NCBI RefSeq assembly: GCF_900110485.1
Contig: NZ_FODY01000026.1
Location: forward strand, 1-64,000
DNA: 64,000 bases
Direction of reading: 5' to 3'
From: Propionispora vibrioides
GTDB lineage: Bacteria > Bacillota > Negativicutes > Propionisporales > Propionisporaceae
In this document: one piece after another, positions 43,733 through 53,173 of the stretch
How positions within the stretch are numbered: position 1 is the stretch's first letter
Layout of the letters: each line of letters opens with the position of its first letter
Made by a program: the position numbers and the translations under genes
Notes under the pieces: model-generated
Seen by the model: only the letters and a program-made list of their open reading frames with translations
Database searches by the model: none
What the model was told of the DNA's origin: nothing

Positions 43733-44392
43733 TTACGACAATATCTTCTCCATAATAACCACACCATTGGAGGATCCCAAACGGTTTGCACCTGCCTCAA
43801 TAAGTGTAAGCGCATCCTCCAGACTCCTTATTCCGCCACTGGCTTTTACCCCGACTTCATTTCCTACCGTCCGGCGCATTAAGGCAACATCGGCAATCGT
43901 AGCGCCTCCTGTCGAAAACCCTGTTGACGTTTTGACAAAATCCGCCCCTGCTTCTTTAGCCAATTCACAGGCTTTGATTTTTTCCGCATCCGTAAGTAAT
44001 GCTGTTTCAATAATTACCTTGACCAGCGCTTTTCCCTTTGCCGCCTCAGTCACCGATTGAATGTCCGCTTTAACAGCCTGGTAATTACCGTTTTTTAATT
44101 CACCGATATTAATAACCATATCAACTTCTTCGGCCCCATCTTCAATTGCTTGTCTTACCTCAGCCACTTTAATCCCGGTTGATGAAGCTCCGAGCGGAAA
44201 TCCAATAACGGTGCAGGTCTTCACATCCGTACCGGCAAGACATTGCGCTGCCGTTTTCACCCAATACGGGTTCACACAGACAGACATAAAATGATGAGCT
44301 GCCGCTTCTTTGCAAAGCGCCGTTATTTGCTTCTCTGTTGCATCAGCTCTCAGCAAGGTATGATCTACGTATTTATTCAAATTGGCAATCAT
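43733..44392 (-). CDS. deoC: Deoxyribose-phosphate aldolase (DeoC), copy 1
   Basis: A 219-residue class I aldolase of normal bacterial length. Catalytic residues are all present: Asp91 in EVDMVINIG, the Schiff-base Lys154 in [12 protein letters not shown], and Lys183 in VKASGGIRS. The canonical reaction splits 2-deoxyribose-5-phosphate into glyceraldehyde-3-phosphate and acetaldehyde in the cytosol. It follows the FGGY kinase by 18 bases in an operon with a DeoR/SorC-type regulator. That context fits deoxy-sugar or polyol use; nucleoside phosphorylase and phosphopentomutase, usual for DNA-nucleoside salvage, are absent. Confidence 0.9.
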   Translation of the reverse strand: MIANLNKYVDHTLLRADATEKQITALCKEAAAHHFMSVCVNPYWVKTAAQCLAGTDVKTCTVIGFPLGASSTGIKVAEVRQAIEDGAEEVDMVINIGELKNGNYQAVKADIQSVTEAAKGKALVKVIIETALLTDAEKIKACELAKEAGADFVKTSTGFSTGGATIADVALMRRTVGNEVGVKASGGIRSLEDALTLIEAGANRLGSSNGVVIMEKILS

Positions 44393-44410
44393 CTGGTCCC
44401 CTTCTTTCTT

Positions 44411-45904
44411 TTATACTGTTTTTAAGGCTTGATACAAATGCAGATATTCCTCAAACGGTTTTTCATATTTTTTTGTATTTTCCAGATTAGGCTGTATCGT
44501 TTCTTTTTCATGAACCATGTTTTCCGCCGCCTCAAACAATGAGTCATACACTCCGCTGCCCACCGCACTAAGCATGGTGCAGCCCAGTATGGTCCCATAA
44601 TTGGTATTCTCATTAATAGTAAATTCTTTTCCCGTTACATCCGATAGAATTTGCATCCAAGTCCGGTCGTGGGTGACTCCGCCGGTACCAATCACTTTGG
44701 TAATAGGTACACCACTGTCTTCAAAATTTTTCACTATATTTTTAAAACCAAACGATACGGCTTCCATAATAGCCCGGTGAAAATGCGCCCTGTCGTGATT
44801 TAAGGTGAGACCGGTAATAACTCCTGTAGCATAGCTGTCTTTATATGGAGTGCGATTTCCCTGAAAAAAGTCCAGTGCCCGTAGACCGTCGGCACCAATG
44901 GGTACATTCTCTACTTCTTCCTGCATAATTTTATAGGCTTCCGGGCTATTTAAATTAAAAATATTCTGATACCATTTGATAATAGACCCAGCCGAAATTT
45001 GACCCGCTTCCAATAAAGTCAACCCTTCGACCATCGCCCCTTTATAGGGACCCCATATTCCCTTAACCGGAACGTCCTGATCAGTAAATATGAGCTGAAC
45101 AAAACTTGTCCCCATGTTTGCCGCCATTTTGCCGGGACCAACGACCCCCATGCCAATCATACCAATATGTGCATCAATTCCACCCTGAATAACAGGAATA
45201 TCTGGCAGGTCATATCTTTGCACAAGCTCCTGCTTCAAATAACCCACACATTTCCCCATGGGAACAATGTTAACAATCATTTTATTCTTATAGTCATCCA
45301 GCCCGATTTTTTCCATGTAGTCATCATCGAAACCAATACCTTCAATATAGTTCCACTTGCATACTGCATTGACCTTACTTGCCGCCCAGATATCGGTCAG
45401 CTTATAGTTAATTAAATCTATCTGCTCCACAATCAGGCTGGCTTTATCATAAATCTCCCGTTTGTTTTCTTTTAGCCACAGTAGCTTGGGAATCAGCCAT
45501 TCAGGGGACACCGCTTCACCACAATACTTTAATACCTCATGATTGATTTCATTTATTCTTCTGGCTTGTTCCTTCGCACGAATGTCCATCCACATAATAG
45601 CATCATCAAGCGCGGTTCCCTCCTGATCAACCGGAACAATCGTAGAGGAAGTAGCACAAATGGAGATTGCCCGGATTGCCTTTTTTTGCGTTGGAGTGAT
45701 ATTTCCCAGTACCGCCCCCAAGGCCTCCTCAAATCCCCGCCACCAATCCGCACTGTTTTGTATGGCCTGGCCCGGCTTGGGATAGTGAATGGGATACTTT
45801 ATTTCTTTAGCCTCCAAAATACTGCCTTTCTCATCCGCCAAACCAACCCGCACTCCCTGCGTACCAAAATCAGCTCCCAAGAATAAATGCCCCTGATTTA
45901 CCAT
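44411..45904 (-). CDS. FGGY-family carbohydrate kinase
   Basis: A 497-residue sugar kinase of the hexokinase/actin fold. The phosphate-binding loop LGADFGTQGVRVGLADEKG opens the protein; SSTIVPVDQEGTALDDAIMW and GGIDAHIGMIGMGVVGPG are the FGGY substrate and hinge segments, and GTGGVTHDRTWMQILSDVTG is the ATP-binding signature near the end. It phosphorylates a ketose or polyol; similarity of GGIDAH and GNRTPYKD suggests the ribulokinase-like side, without certainty. GGAGAGG lies upstream. It is placed between the dehydrogenase (25 bases) and deoC (18 bases). Confidence 0.88.
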   Translation of the reverse strand: MVNQGHLFLGADFGTQGVRVGLADEKGSILEAKEIKYPIHYPKPGQAIQNSADWWRGFEEALGAVLGNITPTQKKAIRAISICATSSTIVPVDQEGTALDDAIMWMDIRAKEQARRINEINHEVLKYCGEAVSPEWLIPKLLWLKENKREIYDKASLIVEQIDLINYKLTDIWAASKVNAVCKWNYIEGIGFDDDYMEKIGLDDYKNKMIVNIVPMGKCVGYLKQELVQRYDLPDIPVIQGGIDAHIGMIGMGVVGPGKMAANMGTSFVQLIFTDQDVPVKGIWGPYKGAMVEGLTLLEAGQISAGSIIKWYQNIFNLNSPEAYKIMQEEVENVPIGADGLRALDFFQGNRTPYKDSYATGVITGLTLNHDRAHFHRAIMEAVSFGFKNIVKNFEDSGVPITKVIGTGGVTHDRTWMQILSDVTGKEFTINENTNYGTILGCTMLSAVGSGVYDSLFEAAENMVHEKETIQPNLENTKKYEKPFEEYLHLYQALKTV

Positions 45905-45929
45905 ATTGAGCCACCTCTCCTTTTTTTAA

Positions 45930-46979
45930 TTATTTTCCATGAGGATAAAAGATAATTTTATTGAAGTAGAATGGTTCTTGATCTATTTTGCGAAACACTT
46001 CCGGAACTTCTTCAAGGCCTAAGCGATGCGTTATAATCTTATCCGGGTTTAATTTCCCCTGGGCCATAAAACTGGCTGCTTCCAGCCACTCACGTCCGGG
46101 AAATGGACTCGAAAAAGAGTTCCAGCTGCCAATGACCGAAAGCTGACCTCTTAGAATCCTGTCCACAGCTTCTTTGGGATACGTAAGTTCCGAATTGCTA
46201 ATACCAAGATACACAATTCGGCCCATTTTACTGGCAGCCAAAACGGCCTGGACCTGCGCAATCGGAGAGCCGGACATTTCAACAACTGCAGAGGTTCCCT
46301 CACCAGCGGTCAACTCCCTGATTCGGACAACTGCATCTTCCCGCCGGGAATTTACTATATAATCGGCTCCACAGTCTTTTGCCGCTTCCAGCTTCTGATC
46401 ATTGATATCCACGGCGATTATTGTTTTTATCCCAATCGCTTTGCCATACTGAATTGCGAATAGACCGATTCCACCCATTCCAAATACCGTCAGGCTATCT
46501 TTTTCTGTAATATTCCCCCGTATAAAAGCATGAATAGCATTCGCTGCCGGATCAACCGTCGCTCCCCAGTCATAGGGAATTTTCTCATCAAGCTTGATCA
46601 TATTTTCAGACTTAACTGCCAAATATTCGGCAAAAGCTCCATCATTCCGCGACCCATAATACTTATAGTCCTCACACAAGGAATACAGTCCTCCCTTGCA
46701 GCAAACGCATCGCTTGCAGGGAATCAAGGGTGCAACAGTCGCCTTGTCCCCTATGCTCCAGCCGGTAACTGCCTCACCGAGTCCCACCACCTGGCCGGCA
46801 AACTCATGTCCGGGGATAATCGGCAGTACATGCGGCCCCTTCTTATTAATACGGGGTATGTCTGAACCGCAAACACCAACCGCATAAATTTTAAGCAACA
46901 CCTCATCCGGTGCAGGACAAGGTTTTTCTACTTCATTGACTCTTAAATCTTTAACCGCAAACATTTGAACCGCCTTCAT
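45930..46979 (-). CDS. Zinc-dependent polyol dehydrogenase (GatD-like MDR)
   Basis: ATG 46979 follows AAGGAGG. The 349 residues form a medium-chain dehydrogenase: catalytic zinc ligand region GVCGSDIPR and PGHEFAGQVVGLG, four structural-zinc cysteines in CKRCVCCKGGLYSLC, and the NAD site VFGMGGIGLFAIQYGKA with Asp in AVDIND. Overall it resembles galactitol-1-phosphate and sorbitol dehydrogenases, which oxidise a polyol or polyol phosphate to a ketose. First structural gene of the operon; two 14-base direct repeats just upstream are the probable regulator sites. Confidence 0.88.
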   Translation of the reverse strand: MKAVQMFAVKDLRVNEVEKPCPAPDEVLLKIYAVGVCGSDIPRINKKGPHVLPIIPGHEFAGQVVGLGEAVTGWSIGDKATVAPLIPCKRCVCCKGGLYSLCEDYKYYGSRNDGAFAEYLAVKSENMIKLDEKIPYDWGATVDPAANAIHAFIRGNITEKDSLTVFGMGGIGLFAIQYGKAIGIKTIIAVDINDQKLEAAKDCGADYIVNSRREDAVVRIRELTAGEGTSAVVEMSGSPIAQVQAVLAASKMGRIVYLGISNSELTYPKEAVDRILRGQLSVIGSWNSFSSPFPGREWLEAASFMAQGKLNPDKIITHRLGLEEVPEVFRKIDQEPFYFNKIIFYPHGK

Positions 46980-47014
46980 GGCAATATCCTCCTTCATTTC
47001 ATTTTTTTCTTGAA

Positions 47015-47049
47015 ATTAATTTCATATATATTAAGATTAATTTCATATA
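47015..47049. promoter_or_regulatory. Direct-repeat operator upstream of the polyol dehydrogenase
   Basis: ATTAATTTCATATA occurs at 47015-47028 and again at 47036-47049, a 21-base period that places both on one face of the helix. The SorC-type regulator encoded next door is the likely ligand. A related TTTCATTT-rich stretch lies before the regulator's own gene at about 48195-48240. Confidence 0.55.
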
Positions 47050-47133
47050 CATTGTAAATCTTTCATGGTTTATCTGTCAATGAAAATAAATCTGATTTAT
47101 CTGTATTTTTGCGACAATAATTGTTTTTAAGAT

Positions 47134-47180
47134 CAAAAAAGCAGGAATGCTTCACTCTATGTGAAGCATTCCTGCTTTTA
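47134..47180 (-). terminator. Terminator between the regulator and dehydrogenase genes
   Basis: A 19-base perfect stem (AAAAGCAGGAATGCTTCAC and its complement) with a TCTAT loop and a T-run on the minus strand. It separates the SorC-type regulator transcript from the operon, so the operon needs its own promoter. Confidence 0.85.
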
Positions 47181-47225
47181 TCAATTTTGTTTATTACATT
47201 GTCCGACAAATGACCAATCGACTTA

Positions 47226-48179
47226 TTATTCTCTTTTATATAAATTAACGATTTCTTTTGCCGTGGCCTCATCTGTAAATAGTGAATTTACGTAGCCACC
47301 TTTTAGCGCGGCCAGTGTGGCTTTGGCCTTTTCAGGCCCAATAACTACCCCAATACTATTTTTCTTTTTCATGATCGATTCCAAATTGATTCCAACAACC
47401 CTATTATACAGTTCTCCCGTGGCATGTGAGCCGTCTTCCTTTATATACCTGGAACAAATATCCCCGACAAACCCTTCTGCCCGAAGATTCTCATAATCCT
47501 TTTCAGAAAAATATCCCGCCCTAACCAGAATAGAGTTTTTGTTTATATAGCCAATCCCAAAAATAACAGTGTCGGCTTCTTCGGCTAAATCCAACACCTC
47601 TTTAATTTTGGAATCCTGCATAATTGTATTGGCAATCTCTGCATTATCCACAAAAGAAGGAACATTTAGGAAATATCCCACAGCATCATAATTTTCAGCA
47701 AAATTGATTAAAATCTTTTCACTCAATGTCGATATATTCTTACGGGCCACACCACCGTTCAATTGAACAATCTTGACACCCTTTTTGGGAGAGAGCTTCA
47801 GGTTCTCCGACATATAAGTCATCGTTTCTCCCCAGGACACACCGATAAGATCACCGTCGGAGATAATGGTATTCAAATATCTTGATAACCCATCCGACAC
47901 ACTGGACAAGATCAGGCGCTCATCTCTGGAATACGACTCTGCTATATAAATATGCTTCAAATTAAAAACATCTTTCAGCTCTTTTTCCAGTTCTTCCATT
48001 ACCAATGTCGGAAAATCGAGATTTATTTTCACATAGCCCAGTTCCTTGGCTTTGTTGAGGAGCCTGGAAACGGTTGATTTAGAAATTTTTTCTGTTTGGG
48101 CAATTTCATCCTGTTTCATATCCAGAAGGTAGTACTTCTTAGTAACCCTTACCAATAATTTAAACTCTTCATTCGACAT
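47226..48179 (-). CDS. SorC/DeoR-type sugar-responsive regulator
   Basis: The 317-residue protein has an N-terminal helix-turn-helix (KQDEIAQTEKISKSTVSRLL) and a C-terminal sugar-phosphate-isomerase-like effector domain (GVSWGETMTYM, VKIVQLNGG, ADTVIFGIGYI, GDICSRYI), the layout of the SorC family that includes Bacillus DeoR and CggR. Such proteins bind a phosphorylated sugar and control neighbouring operons. It lies upstream of, and in line with, the GatD-like operon but is separated by a strong terminator. Confidence 0.9.
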   Translation of the reverse strand: MSNEEFKLLVRVTKKYYLLDMKQDEIAQTEKISKSTVSRLLNKAKELGYVKINLDFPTLVMEELEKELKDVFNLKHIYIAESYSRDERLILSSVSDGLSRYLNTIISDGDLIGVSWGETMTYMSENLKLSPKKGVKIVQLNGGVARKNISTLSEKILINFAENYDAVGYFLNVPSFVDNAEIANTIMQDSKIKEVLDLAEEADTVIFGIGYINKNSILVRAGYFSEKDYENLRAEGFVGDICSRYIKEDGSHATGELYNRVVGINLESIMKKKNSIGVVIGPEKAKATLAALKGGYVNSLFTDEATAKEIVNLYKRE

Positions 48180-48404
48180 AGAATGCTCCTCTTTAGTATG
48201 AAATGAAAATAAATTTAATTACATAAAACAAATTTCAAGATCATTCTTTATATCTGTATTGTACACTATATCCGCAGATACTGTAAATCATTCTGTCATC
48301 TGGACGAAAGCCGGAATAATGCTAATTACCAAAATATGAGTTATACTAATAAAGAAAGTTTCTCCAACTATTATTTCTGCTACAGTTATGTGAGGAGATG
48401 CTAT

Positions 48405-50108
48405 ATGCAGCTTTTACCCTACCATGAAGTTCTAGAGGCTCTATCCAGTAACAATATTCAGTCAATGGAAAAAGCCCGTGAGATCTGCTCTATCTTTTGT
48501 CAGAGCCATCCTGATAGCCTTGTCTGCCTGAGTCTGTTAGGAGACATCGAATATAGACTGACCCATTTTCCGGAAGCAGCAGAATATTTTGAGAAAGCGC
48601 TGAAGCTTCAGCCCAATTCTCCTGAACTATACTATAATCACGCCCAAGCCCTCGTAATGCAGGGAAAATATACCGAAGCCGCCCAAACCCTGCAACAGGC
48701 CGCCCAATTCATTCCGGGAAGCCCGGATATCTACTACTTTCTCGGCTGGGTTCATGACCAGCAAGGAAATAAACAGGACGCGCTGGAAGCTTATCAACAG
48801 ACTCTCACCCTGGCGCCGGATCATCTGGAAGCTCTAAACGGCCTGGGAATCCTTCTTATGGAGAAAGCACAATTAACTGAAGCCATCGAGTATTTTCAAC
48901 GTGTATTGTCTATTGATCCTGATTATTTTTATGCGTTAATTAATCTCGGCAGTATTTATCACTGCCAAAATGATTTTACGAAAAGCATCGCCCTATTTAA
49001 ACGAGCTTTGGTGCTTCAACCGGACTATCCCATAGCCCTCAACAATCTTGGCGTTGCCTTGCATTCTACGGGCGACTTGGCGGAAGCCGTTACGATCTAC
49101 AGACGTTCCCTGGCTTTGTCTCCTGCCAATCCGGAACCTCACGTAAACTTAGCTATGTCTCTTCTGAGCACTGGACAACTTGAAGAAGGCTGGCGTGAAT
49201 TCGAATGGCGACTGGAACTCATCAAACCCTTTTCCAATCGAGAAAAAACCACTAAACCCCGCTGGCAAGGAGAGGCTATCCCTGGCCGCATCTTGCTAAT
49301 TCGCGGTGAACAAGGCTATGGGGATACCTTGCAGTTTTGCCGGTATGCGTCAATGGCCGCCGACCAAGGACTTCGCGTAGTGCTCGAGGTACAACCGCCG
49401 CTGGTGAGACTGCTTCATTCTTTGCTGAACGTTGAGGTAATCCCCTATGGCGAACCGTTGCCCGATTTTGATTATTATTGTCCAATGCTGAGCCTGCCGC
49501 TGGCCTTTCAAACCCGCTTGAATACGATCCCTCACACAGTTCCCTACCTTTCCATACCGCCAGAGGATATTGAAAAATGGCACCGCCAGCTGCCGCCAGC
49601 CAGGAGAACTAATTTGAAGGTTGGTATCGTATGGTCTGGTAAACAAAGAGATGCTTCTATTGAACTCTCCTCTGCCGATACCAGACGGTCTATCCATCCA
49701 TCTTGGCTTGCCCCTATCTTATCCGTTGATTTTGTTCAGTTCTATAGTTTGCAAAAGGAAGGACCGCCGGCTCCGCAAGAGTTCCCTCTGGTAGATATGA
49801 TGAACGCTTGCAATGATTTTGCCGATACGGCTGCTCTAATTGCCAATCTGGATCTGATCATCACTGTGGATACTGCCGTATGCCATCTTGCCGGAGCCAT
49901 GGGAAAACCGGTATGGCTGCTTGTCCATTTCAATAGCTGCTGGCGCTGGCTGCAGCATCGTCAAGACAGTCCATGGTATCCTACGTTACGGTTATTTCGC
50001 CAACCACAGCCCAATGACTGGACAAGTGTCATCAACGGCGTAGAAGCTGCCTTACGGCAACTTCTAAAGGAAACCAGCGAACAGATAAGGCTGACCAAAA
50101 ATAAATAA
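48405..50108 (+). CDS. TPR protein fused to a glycosyltransferase-like domain
   Basis: ATG 48405 lies seven bases after GAGGAG. The 567 residues split into about seven to eight TPR units (residues 1-270, for example LYYNHAQALVMQGKYTEAAQ) and a GT-B-like C-terminal domain (about 300-560) with RILLIRGEQGYGDTLQFCRY, LKVGIVWSGKQRD and DLIITVDTAVCHLAGAMGKP. The last is the nucleotide-sugar site motif of GT9/GT41-like proteins. No signal peptide. Proteins of this build glycosylate proteins or assemble surface glycans. Single gene, ended by the terminator at 50142-50168. Confidence 0.82.
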   Translation: MQLLPYHEVLEALSSNNIQSMEKAREICSIFCQSHPDSLVCLSLLGDIEYRLTHFPEAAEYFEKALKLQPNSPELYYNHAQALVMQGKYTEAAQTLQQAAQFIPGSPDIYYFLGWVHDQQGNKQDALEAYQQTLTLAPDHLEALNGLGILLMEKAQLTEAIEYFQRVLSIDPDYFYALINLGSIYHCQNDFTKSIALFKRALVLQPDYPIALNNLGVALHSTGDLAEAVTIYRRSLALSPANPEPHVNLAMSLLSTGQLEEGWREFEWRLELIKPFSNREKTTKPRWQGEAIPGRILLIRGEQGYGDTLQFCRYASMAADQGLRVVLEVQPPLVRLLHSLLNVEVIPYGEPLPDFDYYCPMLSLPLAFQTRLNTIPHTVPYLSIPPEDIEKWHRQLPPARRTNLKVGIVWSGKQRDASIELSSADTRRSIHPSWLAPILSVDFVQFYSLQKEGPPAPQEFPLVDMMNACNDFADTAALIANLDLIITVDTAVCHLAGAMGKPVWLLVHFNSCWRWLQHRQDSPWYPTLRLFRQPQPNDWTSVINGVEAALRQLLKETSEQIRLTKNK

Positions 50109-50141
50109 AACAGATTATTGGCTTACTTTGTCGACAGCACT

Positions 50142-50168
50142 AGACTGACTTGGGGTCAGTCTTTTTTT
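50142..50168 (+). terminator. Terminator of the TPR-glycosyltransferase gene
   Basis: AGACTGAC and GTCAGTCT pair around TTGGG and run into eight T residues. Confidence 0.9.
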
Positions 50169-50284
50169 TGCGTATATACAACCATTGCTGATACAACCGG
50201 TTAGCACTAGGGCTAATTTAGCTTATATTCAAGGAATAGAAGCGACAATCGAATTACATACTAGAGAAAAAAAGAGGTGATATG

Positions 50285-50533
50285 ATGGATAAAACTGCAT
50301 TAATTTTAGTTATTATTGGCGCCCTCAATTGGCTGTTAGTCGGCTTGTTTCAATTCGACTTAGTCGCCACTATTCTTGGCGGTCAACAGTCCATGCTTAG
50401 CCGCATTGTATATTCATTAGTCGGTCTAGCAGGTCTCTGGTGCATTAAATTAGTGTTTTCCAGTCATGAGTCCTTACCGCAACCGGCGATGAAACCGGCA
50501 GAAAACCAGGATGATAACGGACAAAATCCGTAA
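50285..50533 (+). CDS. DUF378 small membrane protein
   Basis: The 82-residue protein has two spans (TALILVIIGALNWLLVGLF and LSRIVYSLVGLAGLWCIKLV) with the DUF378 hallmark GALNWLLVGLFQFDLV. The tail is polar and proline-rich (LPQPAMKPAENQDDNG). ATG 50285 is spaced better from GAGGTGA than ATG 50282. Function unknown; widespread in Firmicutes. Ended by its own terminator. Confidence 0.85.
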   Translation: MDKTALILVIIGALNWLLVGLFQFDLVATILGGQQSMLSRIVYSLVGLAGLWCIKLVFSSHESLPQPAMKPAENQDDNGQNP

Positions 50534-50565
50534 TCTCCTTCTTTATTCGTTAATACCCTTGTCTT

Positions 50566-50598
50566 ACAGGCCAGTTACCTTTAGCTGGCCTGTTTTTT
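50566..50598 (+). terminator. Terminator of the DUF378 gene
   Basis: ACAGGCCAG pairs with CTGGCCTGT, followed by TTTTTT. Confidence 0.9.
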
Positions 50599-50754
50599 AT
50601 GGCCGTTTTTTTACCTGACACCACATAATCTGCTTTGTTGAATTTCATATAGACACATATAGTGAAAAACGTTATTGCTTTTCAGGTAATATTCAGATTC
50701 CTATAATATGATATTGGAGTTTTAAACTACTAGAAAGTCATTGAGGAAAAAACT

Positions 50755-51966
50755 ATGAAACTAATAAATGAGATCCTCCAATATACCGAGGCACATGATC
50801 TTTATCCAGATATAAGAGTGGTGGATGCTGTCCCCTACCCTAATTTAGTGATTGAAGGAAAAGAGTATTTATGTTTTTGCTCAAATAATTATTTGGGACT
50901 TTCCATCCATCCGACAGTAAAAAGAGCCGCCATGGAAGGAATTCAAAAATACGGGATTGGTACCTGCGAATCCCGTTTTATTGCCGGGAATATCAGAGTG
51001 CTGGAAGAGCTGGAACAGGAACTGGCAAAATTTAAAGGACGCGATGCTTCGCTTACGTTCGCCACCGGGTTCTTAACCAATTTGGGAGTCATACCTGCCA
51101 TCATGGATAATCCCGATCCGTTCGGGATTTATGATATCCCGCTGCCTATCAACGATGAAGATAATCTGATTATCAGCGATTTTCTCAATCACCAAAGCAT
51201 TCGCGAAGGTTGCCGAATCAGCCGCGCCCAGGTAAAAAACTATATTCACAAGGATATGAATCATCTGGAAAAAATTCTAAAACGCTATAAAGACAAACGC
51301 AAACTCATTATAACTGACGGTGTCTTTAGTATGGACGGCGACATTGCGCCGCTTGCCGATATCATTAGACTGGCACGCACCTATGATGCCATGGTGATGG
51401 TGGATGATGCTCATGGAACAGGCGTACTGGGGGAAAACGGCAAAGGAACAGCCGAGTACTTGGGCTTGGAAGGACAAGTCGATATTGAAATGGGCACCCT
51501 GAGCAAAGCCATAGGGGCAATCGGCGGCTTTGTCGCCGGTTCGGAGAGTCTGATAAAATATCTCAAGTTAAGATCCTCCTCTTTTATCTACACCTCTGCC
51601 ATTCCGCCGGAACAGGCTTGCGGAATTTTAGCCGCATTAAAGCTTATCCAGGCAGAACCTTCCCTGCGCGAGAACTTATGGCGTAATGTCCGCCGGTTAA
51701 AAGCCGGATTAGCTTCGCTGGGGTTCAATATAGTCAATTCCGAGACACAGATTATCCCGATTATTATCGGCTCTGAGCAAAAATGCGTGGATGCATCTCG
51801 CTATCTCTTTGAACATGGCATTCTGGCTCCTGCCATAAAGTATCCGGTTGTAAAGAAAAATGAAAGCCGAATCAGACTGACAACCATAGCGACTCACACA
51901 GAAGAACAAATTGATAAAGCCCTTGATATTTTCTCTAGTATGGGCAAAAAATTCAGTATCATATAA
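50755..51966 (+). CDS. AONS/KBL-family PLP-dependent acyltransferase
   Basis: A 403-residue member of the alpha-oxoamine synthase family (BioF, KBL, serine palmitoyltransferase, ALA synthase). The PLP lysine is in GTLSKAIGAIGG; the cofactor Asp-His pair is in VDDAHGTGVLGENG; SNNYLGLS opens the fold. These enzymes condense an acyl-CoA with an amino acid, releasing CO2, or act in threonine breakdown. An inserted segment after the first domain (about 118-137: DNPDPFGIYDIPLPINDEDN) is unusual for BioF and KBL. No bioA/bioD or tdh neighbours exist, so neither symbol is used. TATAAT at 50702-50707 is the probable -10. Confidence 0.8.
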   Translation: MKLINEILQYTEAHDLYPDIRVVDAVPYPNLVIEGKEYLCFCSNNYLGLSIHPTVKRAAMEGIQKYGIGTCESRFIAGNIRVLEELEQELAKFKGRDASLTFATGFLTNLGVIPAIMDNPDPFGIYDIPLPINDEDNLIISDFLNHQSIREGCRISRAQVKNYIHKDMNHLEKILKRYKDKRKLIITDGVFSMDGDIAPLADIIRLARTYDAMVMVDDAHGTGVLGENGKGTAEYLGLEGQVDIEMGTLSKAIGAIGGFVAGSESLIKYLKLRSSSFIYTSAIPPEQACGILAALKLIQAEPSLRENLWRNVRRLKAGLASLGFNIVNSETQIIPIIIGSEQKCVDASRYLFEHGILAPAIKYPVVKKNESRIRLTTIATHTEEQIDKALDIFSSMGKKFSII

Positions 51967-51998
51967 AATACAGGCAGAAATCCCCCCCTATTAAAAAA

Positions 51999-52049
51999 AA
52001 CGTGCCGCAAAACGTTTCTCAGGAAACGCAATGCGACACGTTTTTTTTA
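51999..52049. terminator. Bidirectional terminator, 52.0 kb
   Basis: A long hairpin with outer arms AACGTGCCGC / GCGACACGTT and inner arms CGTTTC / GAAACG, flanked by A-runs and T-runs. It lies between the AONS-family gene (+) and the LCP gene (-). Confidence 0.8.
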
Positions 52050-52115
52050 ATATAAAAATAGAATTCAAGCATTACAGCTATCTTTCAGGACTTCCTGTGG
52101 ATCATAGGTTCACCG

Positions 52116-53141
52116 TCAGGGTGCATCCTCCACTTTAAGTTTTGCAATAGATTTCTCATAATTTTTTTCAAGCATATCGGCATTGTGCAGATAATCAGTA
52201 TCTATTTTTACCCCTTGTATCGCTGCCACTTGTTTACGCATATCTAAAATGTCGGGCAGCCAATAGCTAAGATTATCTATATATACCGGCTTGCCTGAAA
52301 CCATTTCTGTTTTCAAACCGTTTTTATAGGCATCTTTCGCTATTGAGACCAGGCTTAGCATATCAGTTAACGGTATATCGGTTTGAAAAGCCCGGTTCGC
52401 TTCTTTAACCGCACCGGGAAGCTTCGTAAAAATAGAAGGGCTAATGATATCCTCCAACAATGCCTTGGCAAACTTTTGCTGCCGTTCAATCCGTCCGATA
52501 TCCCCCATTTCATCATGACGAAACCGCACATACTCCAGAGCCGTATTTCCATCCATATGCTGCAACCCCGGCTTAAGATCAATTAAGCCATCGTTATCCA
52601 CTTCCCCTTCATCATAGGGATCATAATAATACATACGCTTGTCTACATTGATATCCACTCCGCCCAATGCATCGATGACCTTTTTAAATCCATCCATATT
52701 AACGGCTATATAGTAGTCAATGGGAATTCCCAGAAGGTTGGCCACTGTTTGCTCAGCTAACTGATGGCCCCCGTAAGAATAGGCGTGTCCGATTTTATTC
52801 CATTCATGGTCGGGAATAGCAACACGGCTATCCCGGGGTATCCACAACATAGACACGTTTTTACTGTCTGTATCCACCGTCATGACACAAGTAACATTCG
52901 AACGGCCAATATCATTTTTCCGTTCGTCAATACCTAATACCAGAATATTAATTTTGCGGTTTGCTAAATGTTCTATCGTTTTTTTACTCATACCCGACTG
53001 ACTGGAAACACCGGAAGAATCGCTTGTCCAATATAAATATGCCATGGTTGTCAGCGGTACGGTAATCAATATAAAAAGCAATACCCAAAAAAGTTTGGTC
53101 GGGCGCATCCGCCTTCTTCTTGGTTTATCATTTGACGACAT
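52116..53141 (-). CDS. LytR-CpsA-Psr (LCP) family protein
   Basis: The start at 53141 follows GGGAGAG. The 341-residue protein has a basic cytoplasmic start (RRRRMRPTK), one anchor (LFWVLLFILITVPLTTMAYL), and an LCP domain with NILVLGIDERKNDIGRSNVT, VSMLWIPRDSRVAI and GGVDINVDKRMYYYDP. The conserved Arg and Asp residues bind polyprenyl-phosphate-linked glycans. LCP enzymes transfer such glycans to peptidoglycan or other acceptors outside the membrane. It lies 32 bases after uppP in the same direction; both act on undecaprenyl phosphates, so an operon makes sense. Confidence 0.9.
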   Translation of the reverse strand: MSSNDKPRRRRMRPTKLFWVLLFILITVPLTTMAYLYWTSDSSGVSSQSGMSKKTIEHLANRKINILVLGIDERKNDIGRSNVTCVMTVDTDSKNVSMLWIPRDSRVAIPDHEWNKIGHAYSYGGHQLAEQTVANLLGIPIDYYIAVNMDGFKKVIDALGGVDINVDKRMYYYDPYDEGEVDNDGLIDLKPGLQHMDGNTALEYVRFRHDEMGDIGRIERQQKFAKALLEDIISPSIFTKLPGAVKEANRAFQTDIPLTDMLSLVSIAKDAYKNGLKTEMVSGKPVYIDNLSYWLPDILDMRKQVAAIQGVKIDTDYLHNADMLEKNYEKSIAKLKVEDAP

Positions 53142-53173
53142 AAAAACACTCTCCCACAAACACCAATCTTAAT

